DNA from: Byssochlamys sp. IMV 00236
Taxonomy: Eukaryota > Ascomycota > Eurotiomycetes > Eurotiales > Thermoascaceae
Reading direction: 5' to 3'
Length of the DNA: 64,000 nucleotides
NCBI GenBank assembly: GCA_001931875.2
Contig: MSJH02000830.1
Coordinates: 1 to 64,000, forward strand
Shown: positions 1 through 13,900 of the stretch, piece by piece
Position numbering within the stretch: the first letter of the stretch is position 1
Layout: the number at the start of each line of letters is the position of its first letter
Made by a program: the position numbers and the translations under genes
Notes under the pieces: model-generated
The model's input: the letters and a program-made list of their open reading frames with translations, nothing else
Database searches by the model: none
Told to the model about the DNA's origin: nothing

Positions 1-2407
1 TATAATAAAGTTTTTATATTATATTATAATAAACTATATTTATTAGAAACTATATATAATATATACTAGTATTATATTATAATATATACTAAGCGTAGGT
101 TAAAATAATATTAAGATATATATAAAAAGCTAAAACTAATATTATTCTGCGCAGTTTACTAAGGCAGTATATATAAAGACAGTTATTAAATATATATTAA
201 AGCAATATTAAAATCTTATTATATAGAAGTTTATATTATTTATATTATCTTTAATCTTCTTAATAATATCTTTACCCTATCTCTATAATATTATAATTTA
301 CTCTCTTATATTACTATTATATAATTATAAAAATACTGCTATATTTAAAAGAACTCCTTACTTATAATATAGTTTTATTAGTAGATAATCTAATAAATTA
401 TAGGTATTACTATAGTAAATATATCTCCGCTTAATATTAAGTATATACTAAATAAAAACAGGCCTAGTTCTTAACTTAAATTTAATATAGATTCTAGACT
501 TATATACTACAGCTAAATAAAAAAATAAAAAATCTAATAAGTAGATATTGCGCATATACTAAAAGCACACTAAATATAGATAATATCTGCGATTACCGCT
601 AAAGAAAATGCTTATATATTAATCTCTAAGTCTTCTATCTTAAATATAAATAAGAATATATAAATCCTTTCTTTAAAATTAATTAAGCATATATTAAGCT
701 TCTATAGTTATTAGATATAGATAAATATAAATAGCCTGCTTATATATAGTAAGATTATTAATTTATAGCTTATTATAAGTCTAATATAAGTTTTATATAT
801 ATATAATATGCTAATAGTTAAAGTTATAATATTATATAAAGACTATATACTTAAGGGCGAATATATTATTATCTTTAATATATATTAAATATATATTAAT
901 CTGCTATAGTATTAAACTATAATATAAAAACTAGTAATATAATTATAGATAAAAAAATAATTAAGCTATAGTAAGTTTAAGATCTATTCTATATATACTA
1001 GAGCTATATTAATAATATATAGTATACTAATTAAATATATTTTACTTAGCAAGTAGTAAGATACTTATTTTATTTATAAACTATAATAAGTCTTAGATAT
1101 ATATAGAGCTTATATTAAGCTAATATTTCTTTTAATATAGGAAGTATACTAATTAAGGATATTACTATATTTTATAAAAAAATAGCTCGCGCTAATAATA
1201 AATTTAGAAATAGCTATAGGAGCTAGTTTTATTAGAAAATAAATTTAACATATATTAATATATAAATAAGATCTATATACTATTTTCTTTACTATTTATA
1301 TTATTATTTATATTATTATTTATATATAACTTATAACTCTTAATAGGCTTTTTAGATATATTTAATATATGCCTAATATTAACTTTAACTAATCTTAGCC
1401 TTTATTCTAGCGTCTTATACTTTTATTAACCCTATTTTATAAGTATATAATAAATATACCCCTACTTATATTATATATATATTAACCTTATATAGATTAA
1501 AAATATTTTATTATTATAAAATAATAATAATAGAAATAATAGTAAGTAGCCTTCTGATTTATTTTGCATATATATTAAACTAGGTTATAATATAAGTCTT
1601 ACCTTAACTTTATTAAAGTATAGATAATCTATATCTTATAATAAATATATAAATAAATATATTGCTAATAAAAAAATATTAATTAAATTAAAATATAGCC
1701 GTGCTTATAATTATAATTATAAATATCTTTATAATACTAGTAGCTGCAGTACTAAGTTTATTAATAAATTCTTCCCTTCTATATATAGAGTATATATTAA
1801 GTTTATATCTATAAATTATAATCTTCTCTTTTAAGGATAAGTTTTTAAAGGCTTTAAATATATAGATATTTAAGCCTAACTCTCCCCTAAGCATATACTT
1901 AATACTAAACTTTAGTTTAATATTAAGCTCTTATATTTAAAGATTATTAATGCTAAACTTTAGTTTAATACTAAATTCTTGTATTTAAAGACTATTTTTT
2001 TATATCTTTAAATAATTATAATATAATATTCTTTATTTTTTTATTTATTCTTATTATAGGGGAAAAGGAAATATATATATATATTTACTATATAACTATA
2101 GCTATATAAATATATATATTTATTATATAAATTGCTATAATAATCCTTCTCTTTCTTATTTAAATTCTTATTACTTTTATTTTATTATTTCTCTTAATTA
2201 AATAATAAAATTAGTCTTTGCTATTTTTTTTAATAAGAGTTCTCTACTATAATATATATAAGCTCTATTTTATTTAGAATTTATACTTAACTCCTAGATA
2301 ATATATACTAAATATAGAGTTAGTATATACTTTAGATTAGAACTAGTAAAGCTATCTAAATCTAATAAAAGAATTTAAACCCTTCTAGATATTAAGATAA
2401 TATTAAA
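1..2407. other. gene-free AT-rich stretch, no element recognised
   Basis: No direct or inverted repeat long enough to delimit an element was found by eye, and no coding motif could be read through the stops. A 68-codon minus-strand frame at 1688-1894 is low-complexity Ile/Lys/Tyr-rich sequence and looks accidental. A small TTATTTATA-type microsatellite lies near 1285-1325 and TA runs near 2070-2125. The stretch is presumably RIP-degraded transposon sequence like the rest of the block. Confidence 0.6.
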
Positions 2408-3375
2408 TTAAATTTAGCCTTAAATATAACTAGAACTTCTAGGTCTATTTCTTTTTTAATCTTTATTTAATATATATTCTTTACTTAATCTATATTAAGA
2501 AATATAATCTAAGTCTAATTCTTTAGAGCTTAGCTTAATCTATTTAATCCTAGATTAAACCTAGCTTTAATAATAACTAAAACCTTTAGATTAATCCCTT
2601 TCTTAATCTTTATTTAATATATACTCTATACTTAATCTGTATTAAAAATAATAATCTAAGTCTAATTTTTTAGAGCTTAGCTTAGTTTACTTAGTCTTAG
2701 ATTAAACCTAGCTCTAATAATAATTAGAATTTTTAAATTAATCCCTTTCTTAATCTTTATTTAATATATATTCTATATTTAATCTATATTAAGAATAATA
2801 ATCTAAGTCTAATTTTTTAGAGCTTAGCTTAGTTTATTTAATCTTAGATTAAATCTAACTCTAATAATAATTAGAATCTTTAGATTAATTTTTTTCTTAA
2901 TCTCTATTTAGTATATACTCTATACTTAATTTATATTAAGAAATATAATCTAAGTCTAATTCTTTAGAGCTTAGCTTAGTCTATTTAATCTTAAATTAAA
3001 CTTAGCTCTAATAATAATTAAAACCTCTAGATTAATCTTTTTTTTAATCTCTTCTTTAACTTCTATTTAGTATATATTTTATACTTAATCTATATTAAGA
3101 ATAATAATCTGAGTCTAATTTTTTAGAGCTTAGCTTAGTCTGCTTAGTCTTAGATTAAACCTAGCTCTAATAATAATTAGAATCTTTAGATTAACCCCTT
3201 TCTTAACTTTTATTTAATATATATTTTATATTTAATCTGCATTAAAAATAATAATCTAAGTCTAATTTTTTAGAGCTTAGCTTAGTCTGCTTAATCTTAA
3301 ATTAAACCTAGCTTTAATAATAATTAAAATCTTTAAGTTAATCTCTTTTTTAATCTTTGCTTAATATATATTCTA
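2408..3375. repeat. tandem array of ~147-bp repeats, about 6.5 copies
   Basis: The phrase TTAGAGCTTAGCTTA recurs at about 2523, 2670, 2817, 2963, 3122 and 3270, giving spacings of about 147, 147, 146, 159 and 148 bp. The 159-bp unit carries an extra 12-bp segment near 3050. Each unit also contains TTTAATATATATTCTATA-like and CTCTAATAATAATTAGAA-like segments. A partial copy precedes the first full one, from about 2408. Units differ mainly by C/T and G/A changes, as expected after RIP. The period is close to a nucleosome core length and is also divisible by three, so either a satellite or a degraded repeated coding segment is possible. Confidence 0.85.
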
Positions 3376-5389
3376 TAAATATTTTATCTCTAGTTAATAT
3401 ATATTTAGTAAAAGGTTTAGATAAAAATATTAAAATAATCTTAAAATTAATATCTTTATTAAAAGATTAATTATTACTATTATTTAAAGGTATATTATAG
3501 GGATTATTAGGATTAAATAGTAAATAAGATTAATTTATTTAATAATTAGCAGCTCTTTAATTCTATTAGTCTAAAAAATATATTTAGTATATATTTAAAG
3601 GTATATTAAATTTTTATCTTATTATTTCTCTATATCTATTAAAAGATCTATATAGTATTATTATAGTTTCGCTATATATTATTAATATTATAGCTAAAAA
3701 GCTCTTATTATTTAATAATATCTTCTATATATTATTATAGACTAAATATAAATTAGCCTTATTAGTATTTAATCTATACTAGATAGATATTAAGCATATA
3801 TTAAATATAAATATATTATTAAATAGCCCCTAATAAAGATAGGTTTCTTTTTATATTATAATTATCTTAAAAGTAATTACTTTTAGATAATCTAATATGC
3901 TTTTAAGTATAACTTTATTATTTAAAAGGAATTTTTAATATTTCCTATAATAATATAGTAAGAATCTATAGTTTTATTTTATTTTAAAGCCATTTTTTAA
4001 TATCTAGATATTCTTTACCCTATTAATATATAGTTTAAAAAATTTCTTAGTAAAAATATAGATTCTATAAATATTTCAGTTAATAAATAAAGAAATAAGA
4101 TCTTTTAAACTTCTTATAAAAATTATATTTAATATATATTTAGCAGAAGATAAATATATACTTAAAATATTTTTACCAATTAAGAGAAAGATAAATAAAA
4201 TATAAGTAGTTACTAAAGCCTAAATATATTTAGTATATACTTTATATCTATTAAGATAATACTAATTAAGTATTTATTTCTTATATATATCTATAGTAAC
4301 AATCTGTATCCCTTCTCTATTTAAAATATATACCTATTAAATATATTAATATGCAGCTTATAATAATATTTAAAATAATAATTTAAATATTTAAAAATAT
4401 ATATAATAAGTTTACAAAGAGATAAAAGTATAGCAATAGGTATTAATCCCTAATATAAAGTTAGTATATACTAAATGTATAATAAGGAGAAATTAAATAT
4501 ATATCTAGCTTTAGAATTCTAGCTTAAGATTAAAAAGATATTTATATTTCTAAGTATTATCTTATAAGCTAAATCTATTTTAAGATATTTAACTTTTATA
4601 AATATTTTTACTTAAGCATTTATATAATAAATAATAATATATTCTTTAGTTTCACTAATATTAATTATATAAATCTATTGTTTATTACTTTTTCTATATT
4701 AATTAAACTTATATTCTTATATAACCCCTATATAATATTAGTATATATAAAATATATAGTAAGAATAGATTTTAACTAATAATATCTAAACTAAATAGAT
4801 ATTATAGAAGTTTTTATTTTTAAATTAAATAAATAATTTTATTCTTAATATTTAAAGAAGCTCTAATTAAATTTAGAGCTTAATCTTAATATTTTTATTT
4901 AAATATATATATTTTAAGAGATATTAAGAATTTATCTATAAGTATCTGGTCAGCATATATAAAATATAAGCTTAAGATATATATAATATATGCGCAGTTA
5001 TAATAAGAATATCTCCTTAATTAATTAGATCTGTAAGTTCTTAAATAAAATCTTAACTTAACTTAATTAATAATAAAAAAAATATATATAATCTTCTTAA
5101 TAAATAAGAAAGATAAAAAAAAATAATCCTAATTATAAGGAATAAAAATATTAATTAAAGTATTATATTCTTTATATAAAACTTTAGATATATCTTAAAA
5201 ATAATTAAATCCTAAACCTATAGTTAATATATACTTAATATATATAGAGTAAATACCTACTATAAGTTATATACCTTAAAATAATATAATTAATATAAGT
5301 ATAAATAGATTAAATAGGAATATTAATACTATATATCCTATAAGCTATTAAAGTATATAGATAAGATATATAAATTTAAGCTATATATA
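3376..5389. other. gene-free AT-rich stretch with a doubtful transposase relic
   Basis: No repeat boundaries were found. On the minus strand, about 4640 down to 4280, a stop-ridden reading frame gives a stretch resembling the DDE region of fungal Mutator-like transposases: an acidic residue in an Ile-Asp-Leu-Ala-Tyr-Lys context followed by hydrophobic strands. The similarity is weak, judged from memory of the family, and RIP has damaged the frame. It could equally be chance. A translated profile search after masking RIP stops would decide. Confidence 0.25.
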
Positions 5390-6150
5390 TAAAGATAGCT
5401 TATATAGTATACTATAATTTAAAATTACTTATTAATAGGCAACTAATAAAGATAACTAATAGCTAAAAATATATTTAATATATGCCAAGATTAAATATAA
5501 AGTTAAACTTACTTTATACTATTTAAAGATTACTAGAATTTAATTTAAGTATACCTATATTTTATTTTTTAAATAAAAATAATACTCTATTAATTATTAA
5601 TTCTAAAAATAAAAAAATCTATTATATTAATTTTTAATTTCTTTTTTAAGAAATTTACTAGCAGAAGTAATATTAGATATATAGCCTGCTTCTTTACAAA
5701 ATATTTTAAAGATATTTAGTTTAATATAGCTATATTTATAGTATTATCTAAGCATATACTCTAGTATATACTTATAATATTTAATACTATTATATTTATA
5801 TGCCTAATAATATGCCTTACTTTAAATTTTATCTTTTTTATCTTTTTAAAGAAATAGGAGAGATAGAGTCTTATAATTGCTTTAAGTATAAAGCTTAAAC
5901 TAAATCTAAGCTATACTTAGCATATACTTATAATATATTAAATATCTGCTTAAGATAAGGTATAGATATACCTTTAATAAAAATTATTAAAATATTTAAT
6001 AGATATTTATATTAAAATAATTATAAAGTAAAGAATTTTTTTAATAGATAAAATATAAGATATTATTAAAATAAGTTATTAAATATTTAAGAATAAATAA
6101 CTTATTCTAAATACTATTAACTATAATCTTAGAGATATTATTATAGCTAA
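5390..6150 (+). repeat. dispersed repeat R1, copy A
   Basis: This segment is closely similar to 42285-43019 continued at 48830-48905. The shared sequence begins near AGCTTATATAGTATACTATA and stops just after the stretch reading TAAGAATAAATAACTTATTC near 6090. Copy B is split by the Copia-2 insertion, and copy A preserves the uninterrupted (empty) site at about 6071-6090. The element class is not recognisable. It may be part of a larger retrotransposon of which only this segment is shared. Confidence 0.8.
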
Positions 6151-6719
6151 TAATAATATTTATAAAAAAAATAGCCTTTTAAATATATTTAGCATATATT
6201 TTACTAAAATTTATATAAAAAGAATATATTTAATTAAGTCTTATATAAAGAGGAAATTTAGGATATATTTTAAATTTTTTATCTTTATTTTTTATATAGG
6301 AATAAATACTGCTTTAATTGCTTATTATATTTTTAAACTAGTTTAAGTATACTTTATAAAGGTTATAATTCTATATAAGTTTACTCTATAATAAGTTAAT
6401 ATCCAGTTTAAATATAATAAATATTAAGTATATATTTAGTATTTGCTAAGCCTCTATAAAAATTATATTAATATATCTAAATAGAAATATTATATAGTTA
6501 TTAACTAAGAATATTATTAATTTAGCTATTAGTTATAATTACTTAATTCTTAGCTATTTTTAAATATTTAGGGAAAAAATAATAATATTTAGCTTTATAT
6601 TAACTATTATATATATATATATTATAAATTCTAAAGAGTTTTATTATATAAATATTATTATTAATCCTTAGGTAAGCTAATCTTATATTAATTATATAAT
6701 CAGCTTATATTAAGCTTAT
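6151..6719. other. gene-free AT-rich stretch, nothing recognised
   Basis: AT-rich sequence with RIP composition, a short TA run near 6610 and no identifiable element ends or coding motif. Confidence 0.6.
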
Positions 6720-6835
6720 ACTTAATCTGTGTATAAGATAGGTTAAGCTTAACTCAGCTAAGGATAAGCTCTAGAGTAGGCTGAGCTCCTAGGGTAGGCT
6801 GAGCTTGGCCCCGGCTGGGCTAAGGTATATACCCT
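6720..6835. repeat. GC-richer island with short direct repeats inside RIP'd DNA
   Basis: About 115 bp here keep many C and G residues, including GGCCCCGGCTGGGC, while both flanks are almost pure A+T. TAGGCTGAGCT occurs twice about 20 bp apart (near 6776 and 6793), and AGCT-containing words recur. Most dinucleotides are CT/AG/CC/GG, which RIP does not attack, so the original may have been a CT/AG-rich low-complexity tract. It ends in a GGTATATACC palindrome. Confidence 0.6.
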
Positions 6836-9194
6836 AATTTATCTATAACTTTAAACCTTTTTAACTTTTATTTCTTTTTTATCTTAATAATCTTTTTATT
6901 TTTATTTTATTTAAATATATTTTTTATTTCTTCTTTAACTATCTTTATTCTTTTAATTATATTTAAAGGCTAATAATTACTAAATTAGTTTATTTTAATT
7001 AAGAAAAATCTCTGCTTCTATTTAATTACTTTCTATAATTTTTTTTATATTATTATTTAATCTTACTTTATCTTTTTTTTATTCTTTAAGGCTTATTTAA
7101 TCTTATTATATTAATAAAATAATAATTTTTTATAATATCTTTAGTTTCTTTTTTAAAGCTTAAGTTATCTTTAAGCTATTTTAATATAATTAATTAAATA
7201 TTATATTTAATTAAGCTAATATTTCTTTATTCTTTTTTTAATCTTTATTTAATAATCTCCTTTTATAATATATTTCCTTATATAAGATAAATAACTTCTT
7301 TATTCTATTTTTTTAGCCTAAAATAAAATTTATAGTTTTTTTTTTAATAGATAAGCTTTTAATTTAAGAGGCTTTTTAAATTTAAGTAATAAGATTAAAT
7401 ATAATTAAGAGTTTAATAGAAGTTATATAAGTTTAAAGATATTTTAAATTCTTTAGTTAGGTTAAATTTTAAAGGCGCCTTAGCTTATATATTTATATTA
7501 AAGTTAGGTATATTATTATTAAGCCTCCTTATATATTATATATTATATAGTTTTAACTTTTTAAATTCTTTTATTAACTAATTAATCTATAATTATTTTA
7601 TTAATTTTACTTTAATATTCTATTATTTAGTTCTATTATTATTTTTATTTAAGTAAGTTCTATTAAGTTTAATAAGAAATTATATATTATTTTCTTTAAT
7701 TATTTTCTCCTTTATTAAAGCTATTATATCTTAATCTTTTTTTTTTATTTATTATTATTAAAATAATAAAGAGTTTTAATAGTTCTTATTCTATTTATTA
7801 TTTTTTTATAGAAATTAATATATTTAATAATAGATAAGATATAATAGTCTATATTTAACTCTTAAACTATTTATTACTTAAGCTCTTTTAAAAGTTTTTA
7901 AAGATATTAAACTCTTTATAAATATTAGCTTAACTTATTTAAAGTTATTAATACTTTTAATATACCTTAATATTTTTAATTATATTCTTTTAAGTCCTTA
8001 AAGCTATTATATTTTATATTTTTAAATTTTTTTAGCTATTAAATATTATATTTCCTTTAATACTTATTATAATAAATATATTTTTATTTAATTATTTTTA
8101 CTAGTTTTAAGTAATTCTTTTTTTTATATTTAAATTAAATATTTATCTATAATAATATTAATAGGCTATAATAATCTATAAATTATTTAGTTTTCTCCTC
8201 TTTTAAGAGTTAATTTACCTTATATAATCTTTTAAAAAGCCTTAAATAGTAAGTAATATTATTCTCTTTAAAATATAATACTTTAAAATTTTTAAGTATT
8301 AATATTTATAGAGCTAATATAATCTAGATTAATTATACTATTTGTAATTTTATATTTTTAAATATTTAAGCTATTTATATCTCTAGACTTAGTAATATTA
8401 AGAAGTTAAAAATCTTTTTATTTTAACTAATACTAAAAAGATTAATGCTTTTTTATATATTTTTTTAAAGGAATAATAATAAAGATAATAATAAAAAATT
8501 CTTCTACTTTTTAATAAATAGTTCTTATTTAATAATTTTTTACTTCTTTTAAATTTTTATTTCCTTTTTATACTTATTAAGCTCTTTCTTATATTTAATA
8601 GTCTTTCCTTTTTTTATTACTAGTATATATTTTTACCTTATATTATATTTATTATCTCTACTAATTTAAAAGATATATTTATTTTTTTTATTTATAATAG
8701 TAATCTCCTTTAGCTATTTTACTTATTTTTTTATTATTTCTTACTTTTTTTTTAGCTTTAGCCTTAATCTTAGCTTCTAGTTTTCTTTTCTCCCTTATTT
8801 TTATTTAATATTTTAATGCCCCCTATATTTAGCTCTAATTTATTATAAGATAAGATATTAAGACTTAATAATAAGTCTTAGAGTATAAAAAAATAGAGAA
8901 AGAAAAGAAGAGCTCTATTTTTTAAGGCTTAAGATAAAGCTAAAAGCTTAAAAGAAAAGCTTTAATAGCAAAGTAATATAATAAATAATAGCTACTTTAT
9001 TACTAAACTAATATTAAATAATAATTAAAAGAGGAATTACTTATTTTATTCTATATTAATTAATTAATCTCTTTTATCTCCTCTTTACCTTATTAGAAGT
9101 ATTTAAGCTACCTCTTCTAATAATAGTATATAACTTACTAACTTAATTATATCTTTAAAACTTCTCTAATTACTATTTCTCTCTATTATACTAT
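6836..9194 (-). other. unclassified RIP-degraded element, possibly DNA transposon
   Basis: About 2.36 kb lie between the GC-richer island and the start of the Copia-3 remnant. No LTR or terminal inverted repeat was found. On the minus strand near 8830-8700 a readable stretch is very rich in Lys/Arg/Ala/Glu, as in the basic C-terminal tail of pogo/Fot1-type transposases, but no DDE motif could be placed. It is recorded as unclassified. Confidence 0.25.
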
Positions 9195-10603
9195 TATATA
9201 ATCTAAGTTTAAATACTTAATAAGTTACTAGTCTTAGTTTATATTAAACTTAAGATTAAGATATATAATTAATTATAAATATCTTATAAAAGATTTTAAT
9301 ATCTTAAAATATTTTTTAAATAAATTTAATAAATATTAACTTAATCTATCTATTATAAATATAATATCTAATCTTATTAAAATTATTAAATAGATTAAAC
9401 TATTAATAATCTTTTAATACTCTTTTTAATTTATTTTTTTATCTTAAGAGCTAAATAATTTTAAAGAGTTATATTTATTTAATAAGATATTAATTAGGTA
9501 TACCTTTTTTTTACTTATTTTATATTATAATAAGAGTTTCTTAATATAATAAGATTAGTCTATTATTAATATTTAGTTTTTCTTATTTTAAATAATTTAA
9601 ATATTAAAGATTTTCTTTACTTCTTCTAGGTCTTTTATTTGATATATTAATTTAAACTCTTATTTAAACTAATAAATATTCTCTATTTATTTTATATTAA
9701 TTAAGATATTATTAATATATACTAGGAGTAAGATCTCTTTCTTTAAATATTATAATAAATATAAATTAGTATTAATCTATATAAAACCTATTTTTTAAAG
9801 TATTTTTATACAGGTTTAATTCTAATCTTTTATAGTTTACTTTAAATTATATAAAGATTAAAGAACTTTTAATACTATTTCTAATAATATATTTATTTTT
9901 AATAGAGGTATTATATAAATCTCTTTCTTTAATATTAACTCTATAAAGATATTATTAATATTTATAATATAATACTTATAATCTTCTATTATAATAATAG
10001 CTAGAAATATTTATAATATATTATATTATAAGATAAAAGTAAAGATATACTTAAAATTAATATTATATTTCTAAATAAATTCTTAAGTAATAAGGTATAT
10101 CTTAAGCTTTTAAAGAGAACTATTTAAATTATATTTTATAGCTAATATTTAATAGCTAATTATAATATTAGCTCTTAATAATAATATAATTATTTTAAAA
10201 GTTTTATTTACTTAAAATATATTTATTTTAGCTTTAAATATATTTTATTATAGTTTATCTTAAGTAAAGTTATTAATTATAGTATAATATAAGTTTAAGA
10301 TTAAAATATATTTTTTTATTATATATATTATTATTATAATATTTAATACTTATTTTATATACTTCTCCTAGTCTATATTAATACTTAAAGATAGAAGATT
10401 TAATATAAGTATTATTTAATATAACTTTTTAATATATTATTTATTATTTAATAACTTAACTTTCTCTCTCTTATATTTTATTATATAAGAGATCTTTATT
10501 AGCTAAGAGATCTCTATATAAGATATAACTTATTTACTTAGTTAAGATAAGAAGTTTATCTATAAATTCTTATAATTATTTAAATTATTAAAATAAGAAT
10601 AAT
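9195..10603 (-). mobile_element. Copia-3 fragment 1 (RT/RNase H part)
   Basis: Reverse complement of Copia-1 from about 15110 down to 13735. The last five bases (10599-10603, ATAAT) are the target duplication of Copia-1. The left edge is placed where similarity to Copia-1 stops and is good only to about 10 bp. Confidence 0.85.
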
Positions 10604-10904
10604 TATTATAAAATAATAGTTAAAACTAGTAAGTTCTAGTATAATAAAGATTTTACTTTAAGGAAATTTTAAGAAATAATTTTACTTTAGTAAAATTAGG
10701 CAGCTTAAAGAAACTATTTCTTAAGCTTTATATAAAATCTATTACTTTAACTAAGAATATATAAAATCTATTACTTTAACTAAGAATATATAAAATATAT
10801 TTTATATCTACTATATGCGCTAATATTTTTTTTTCTAAATATTATTAGCCTTTTAAGCTATTAGATTAATCTAGAGAATTCTATTTAAACTTATTTTTTT
10901 AACT
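10604..10904 (+). repeat. Copia-1 5' LTR (301 bp)
   Basis: Begins TATTATAAAA and ends TTTTTAACT. It matches the 3' LTR but carries an extra 27-bp tandem copy of a segment containing CTATTACTTTAACTAAGAAT (about 10737-10790), which explains the length difference. The original start was probably TG, turned to TA by RIP. Confidence 0.9.
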
Positions 10905-10920
10905 AGTTATAAGCCTAGGT
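10905..10920 (+). other. Copia primer-binding site, inferred half-tRNA-iMet type
   Basis: Immediately after the LTR the sequence reads AGTTATAAGCCTAG. Undoing CpA/TpG-to-TpA changes would give TTATGAGCCCAG, which is complementary to the anticodon stem-loop of initiator tRNA-Met. Drosophila copia is known to prime from such an internally cleaved tRNA. The same leader follows the LTR in Copia-2 and in the 49-50 kb copies. This is inferred from sequence alone. Confidence 0.55.
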
Positions 10921-13900
10921 TTATAATAACTTAGGAGAAATAGCTATATAATAAAAACTTTTTTATCTTAAATATTTAAGTTTAAACTAATAATAATAAG
11001 CTATTCTTATATAAGAGAATTTATAATAAGACTATTTTAATACTATATTAGATACTAAATTTAATAAAGGTTAAATCTTATTAAAGATTAGAATATTAAT
11101 CTATTATTATTATATTCTTAATAGATAATATTAAAAATAAGAAAGGAAAACCTATTTTTATTCTTTTAAAAGAGAATTATAAGAAATAATTTATTTATAT
11201 AAAAAAATAGCTTATTAATAAAGATTAGTAGAGAGTTATTAAGTTTATTAAAAAGTTATATAATAATTAGTTTAATAAGGCTAATATAGTTATTTAATAT
11301 TAAATTACTAAATATTTATTTAAAAATAATTAAGATAGATTTATTAACTTTAATAATATATATATATATTATAAAAGGCTCTGTAAATAAAATATATAAA
11401 AACTCTCCCTAATTAAAAGCGCTAATTTATTTAATTATTTATATATTTTTAAATAACTTCTAGATAAATAATTTTAAATACTTAGAGTTAATTATAATAA
11501 ATAAAAAAGAGAATTATAATATTTAATAATATAATATCTTTTTTAATTAAGCTTAAGGCTAAAATATAATAATTGCTTTTAATATTATTTAAAGAATATA
11601 TTATAATTAAGGTAATAATTAATATATATAAGAATTTAAAGACAGATAATATTTTAGCTATCTTAAAAAAAATAAAGACTTAACTTTAAGAAAAACTAAT
11701 TATTATATTTTTAGCAAAAAATAAGTAAATCTTTATTAAATATTATATCTATAAGAAAGATTATTATATTAAAAATTACCTATTTCTATTTATTACTTAA
11801 AAAAGTATAAGAAATAATTAAAAATAAAAAAATCTCTTAAATAAATATTTAATAATCTTATTATTTAAGATAAAATAATAATAAAGATAATTAATAAAAT
11901 CTATAAGAAGATTTAATCCTTAAAAAATAAGAGATTAAAGAATAAAAAGCAGAGAGTATATAATATAGAAAAAACTTTAAATACTAAGAAAAGCTAATTT
12001 TAATTAAAATTCTTAGTCTTAGTTATTTTTAATAACTAAGTCTTATATAAGATTACTTATCTTTTAAAAGATATTACTAGTAAGAATTTATCCTAATAAT
12101 ATATAGATAATAATATTAGTTTATATATAATTAATAAAAATTATTATTTTAAAAGACTATTAATTTAAATTTAATAGAGATATATTTATATAAGCAGAGA
12201 GATTCTATATTTAGAATATATAGAAATAGCTATTTTAAGAAATAAGAATAAGAAAATATTAGACCTAGAAAATATATTATTTATATTAAACCTTAGGGTA
12301 AATCTCTTATTAACTAAGATATTCTAGTAGTAATTAAATATATGCAGGTATTTTAATAAAAAAATAATATCTATATTAAATAAGTTAAATAAGGTTATAA
12401 TTTAAAGTATTATTAAATATAAAGTTTATATTATTAAGAGAGTCTTCTTAGATTAAATATTTAAGTTATAGTATATATTTAATATACTACTCCTTATTAA
12501 AGATATTCTTAATACTATAGTTATAGATTAAAAAAAAGATTTTATTAAAATAAAATTAAGGAGAAGTATTAATTATAGTATAAGAGAATTAATTATCTTA
12601 AACTTAAAAAGGTTAAAAACTTATATAACTTAATTATATTAAAGAAGCCTATTAAAGTAATAATAGACTATTAGTATATAATATATATTATAGCTAATAT
12701 TAGAAATAAAAGAAGGACTATTAATATATAAAAGGCTAATATTCTTAAACTTATCTATATAAATATATATAATTAAATATTAGAGTTTAAAAATAAATAT
12801 ATTTACTTCTTAATAATTATAGATAACTTTTTAAGGAAAATATAGATATTTCTAATAAGAGCTAAATTTAATACTACCCCTATTTTAAATAAATAAAAAA
12901 GGGAGATTAAAATAGTAATAGGTCTTTAAATTTTTAATATATAATTAAATAATATATTAAAACTTAAGAATCTTTTTAAAACTTAAAGAAAATAGTTTAG
13001 TATTTATTATAAACTAATAATTCTATATATATTAATATAAAATAAAGCTATAGAATAAATATATTAAACTATTAAAAAAAGAATAAGAGCTATACTTAAA
13101 GATTTAAACCTTCTAGTTAAATTATAAATAAAGATAGCTTAAACTAATATATATATTAGAAATAAAGTATTAAATAAACTAATAATTAATAGGGTTTAAA
13201 TATTTCTAGAGAAAGCCTTTATTAGAGTTAAGCTATTAATTAATTATTTAAAAGTATAAGAATATTAGGCAATATTATATATAAACTTAAAATCTCTGCT
13301 ATAAGATATATAAAGGGATAAGTTAATAAATTAAGGTAAAATCTATATTTTTATAAGATATATTAAGGGAATAAATAAATAATAAAAAGTTTAGGCTCTA
13401 GATATAAGAAAGACTATTAAAATCTATTAAATTAAGTTCTTTAAGAATAAATTAAGAGAAGACTTAGACTTTAAGATTTTTTAAAGATTATTACTAAATA
13501 TAGTATTAATAAAAAACTTGAAAAATTGATTAATAACTTAGCCTATTATCTTAAATATATATATACTCTTAAATAAAAAGAAAAATAATATTAATAATTA
13601 AGAGAAAATTAAAAGCTATAAAAAAGTTCTAGTTTTTTTTTTTAAAAAAAAGAAGTTTTTTATTAAAAGGAAATTAAGATATTTTATTATAATAAAATTA
13701 TAGAATAAAAGAAGATATTTAACTATTCTTATTTTAATAATCTAAATAATTATAAAAACTTATAAATAAACTTTTTATCCCTATTAAGTAAATAAATTAT
13801 ATTTTATATAAAGATTCTCTATATAATAAAATATAAAAGAGAGAAAGTTAAGTTATTAAATAATAAATAAAATGCTAAGAAGTTATATTAAGTAATACTT

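Noticed and set aside
1688..1894. 68-codon minus-strand open frame in the AT-rich block
   Set aside because: The frame is Ile/Lys/Tyr-rich low complexity inside RIP'd DNA, with no motif and no codon bias. A chance frame of this length is expected over 57 kb.
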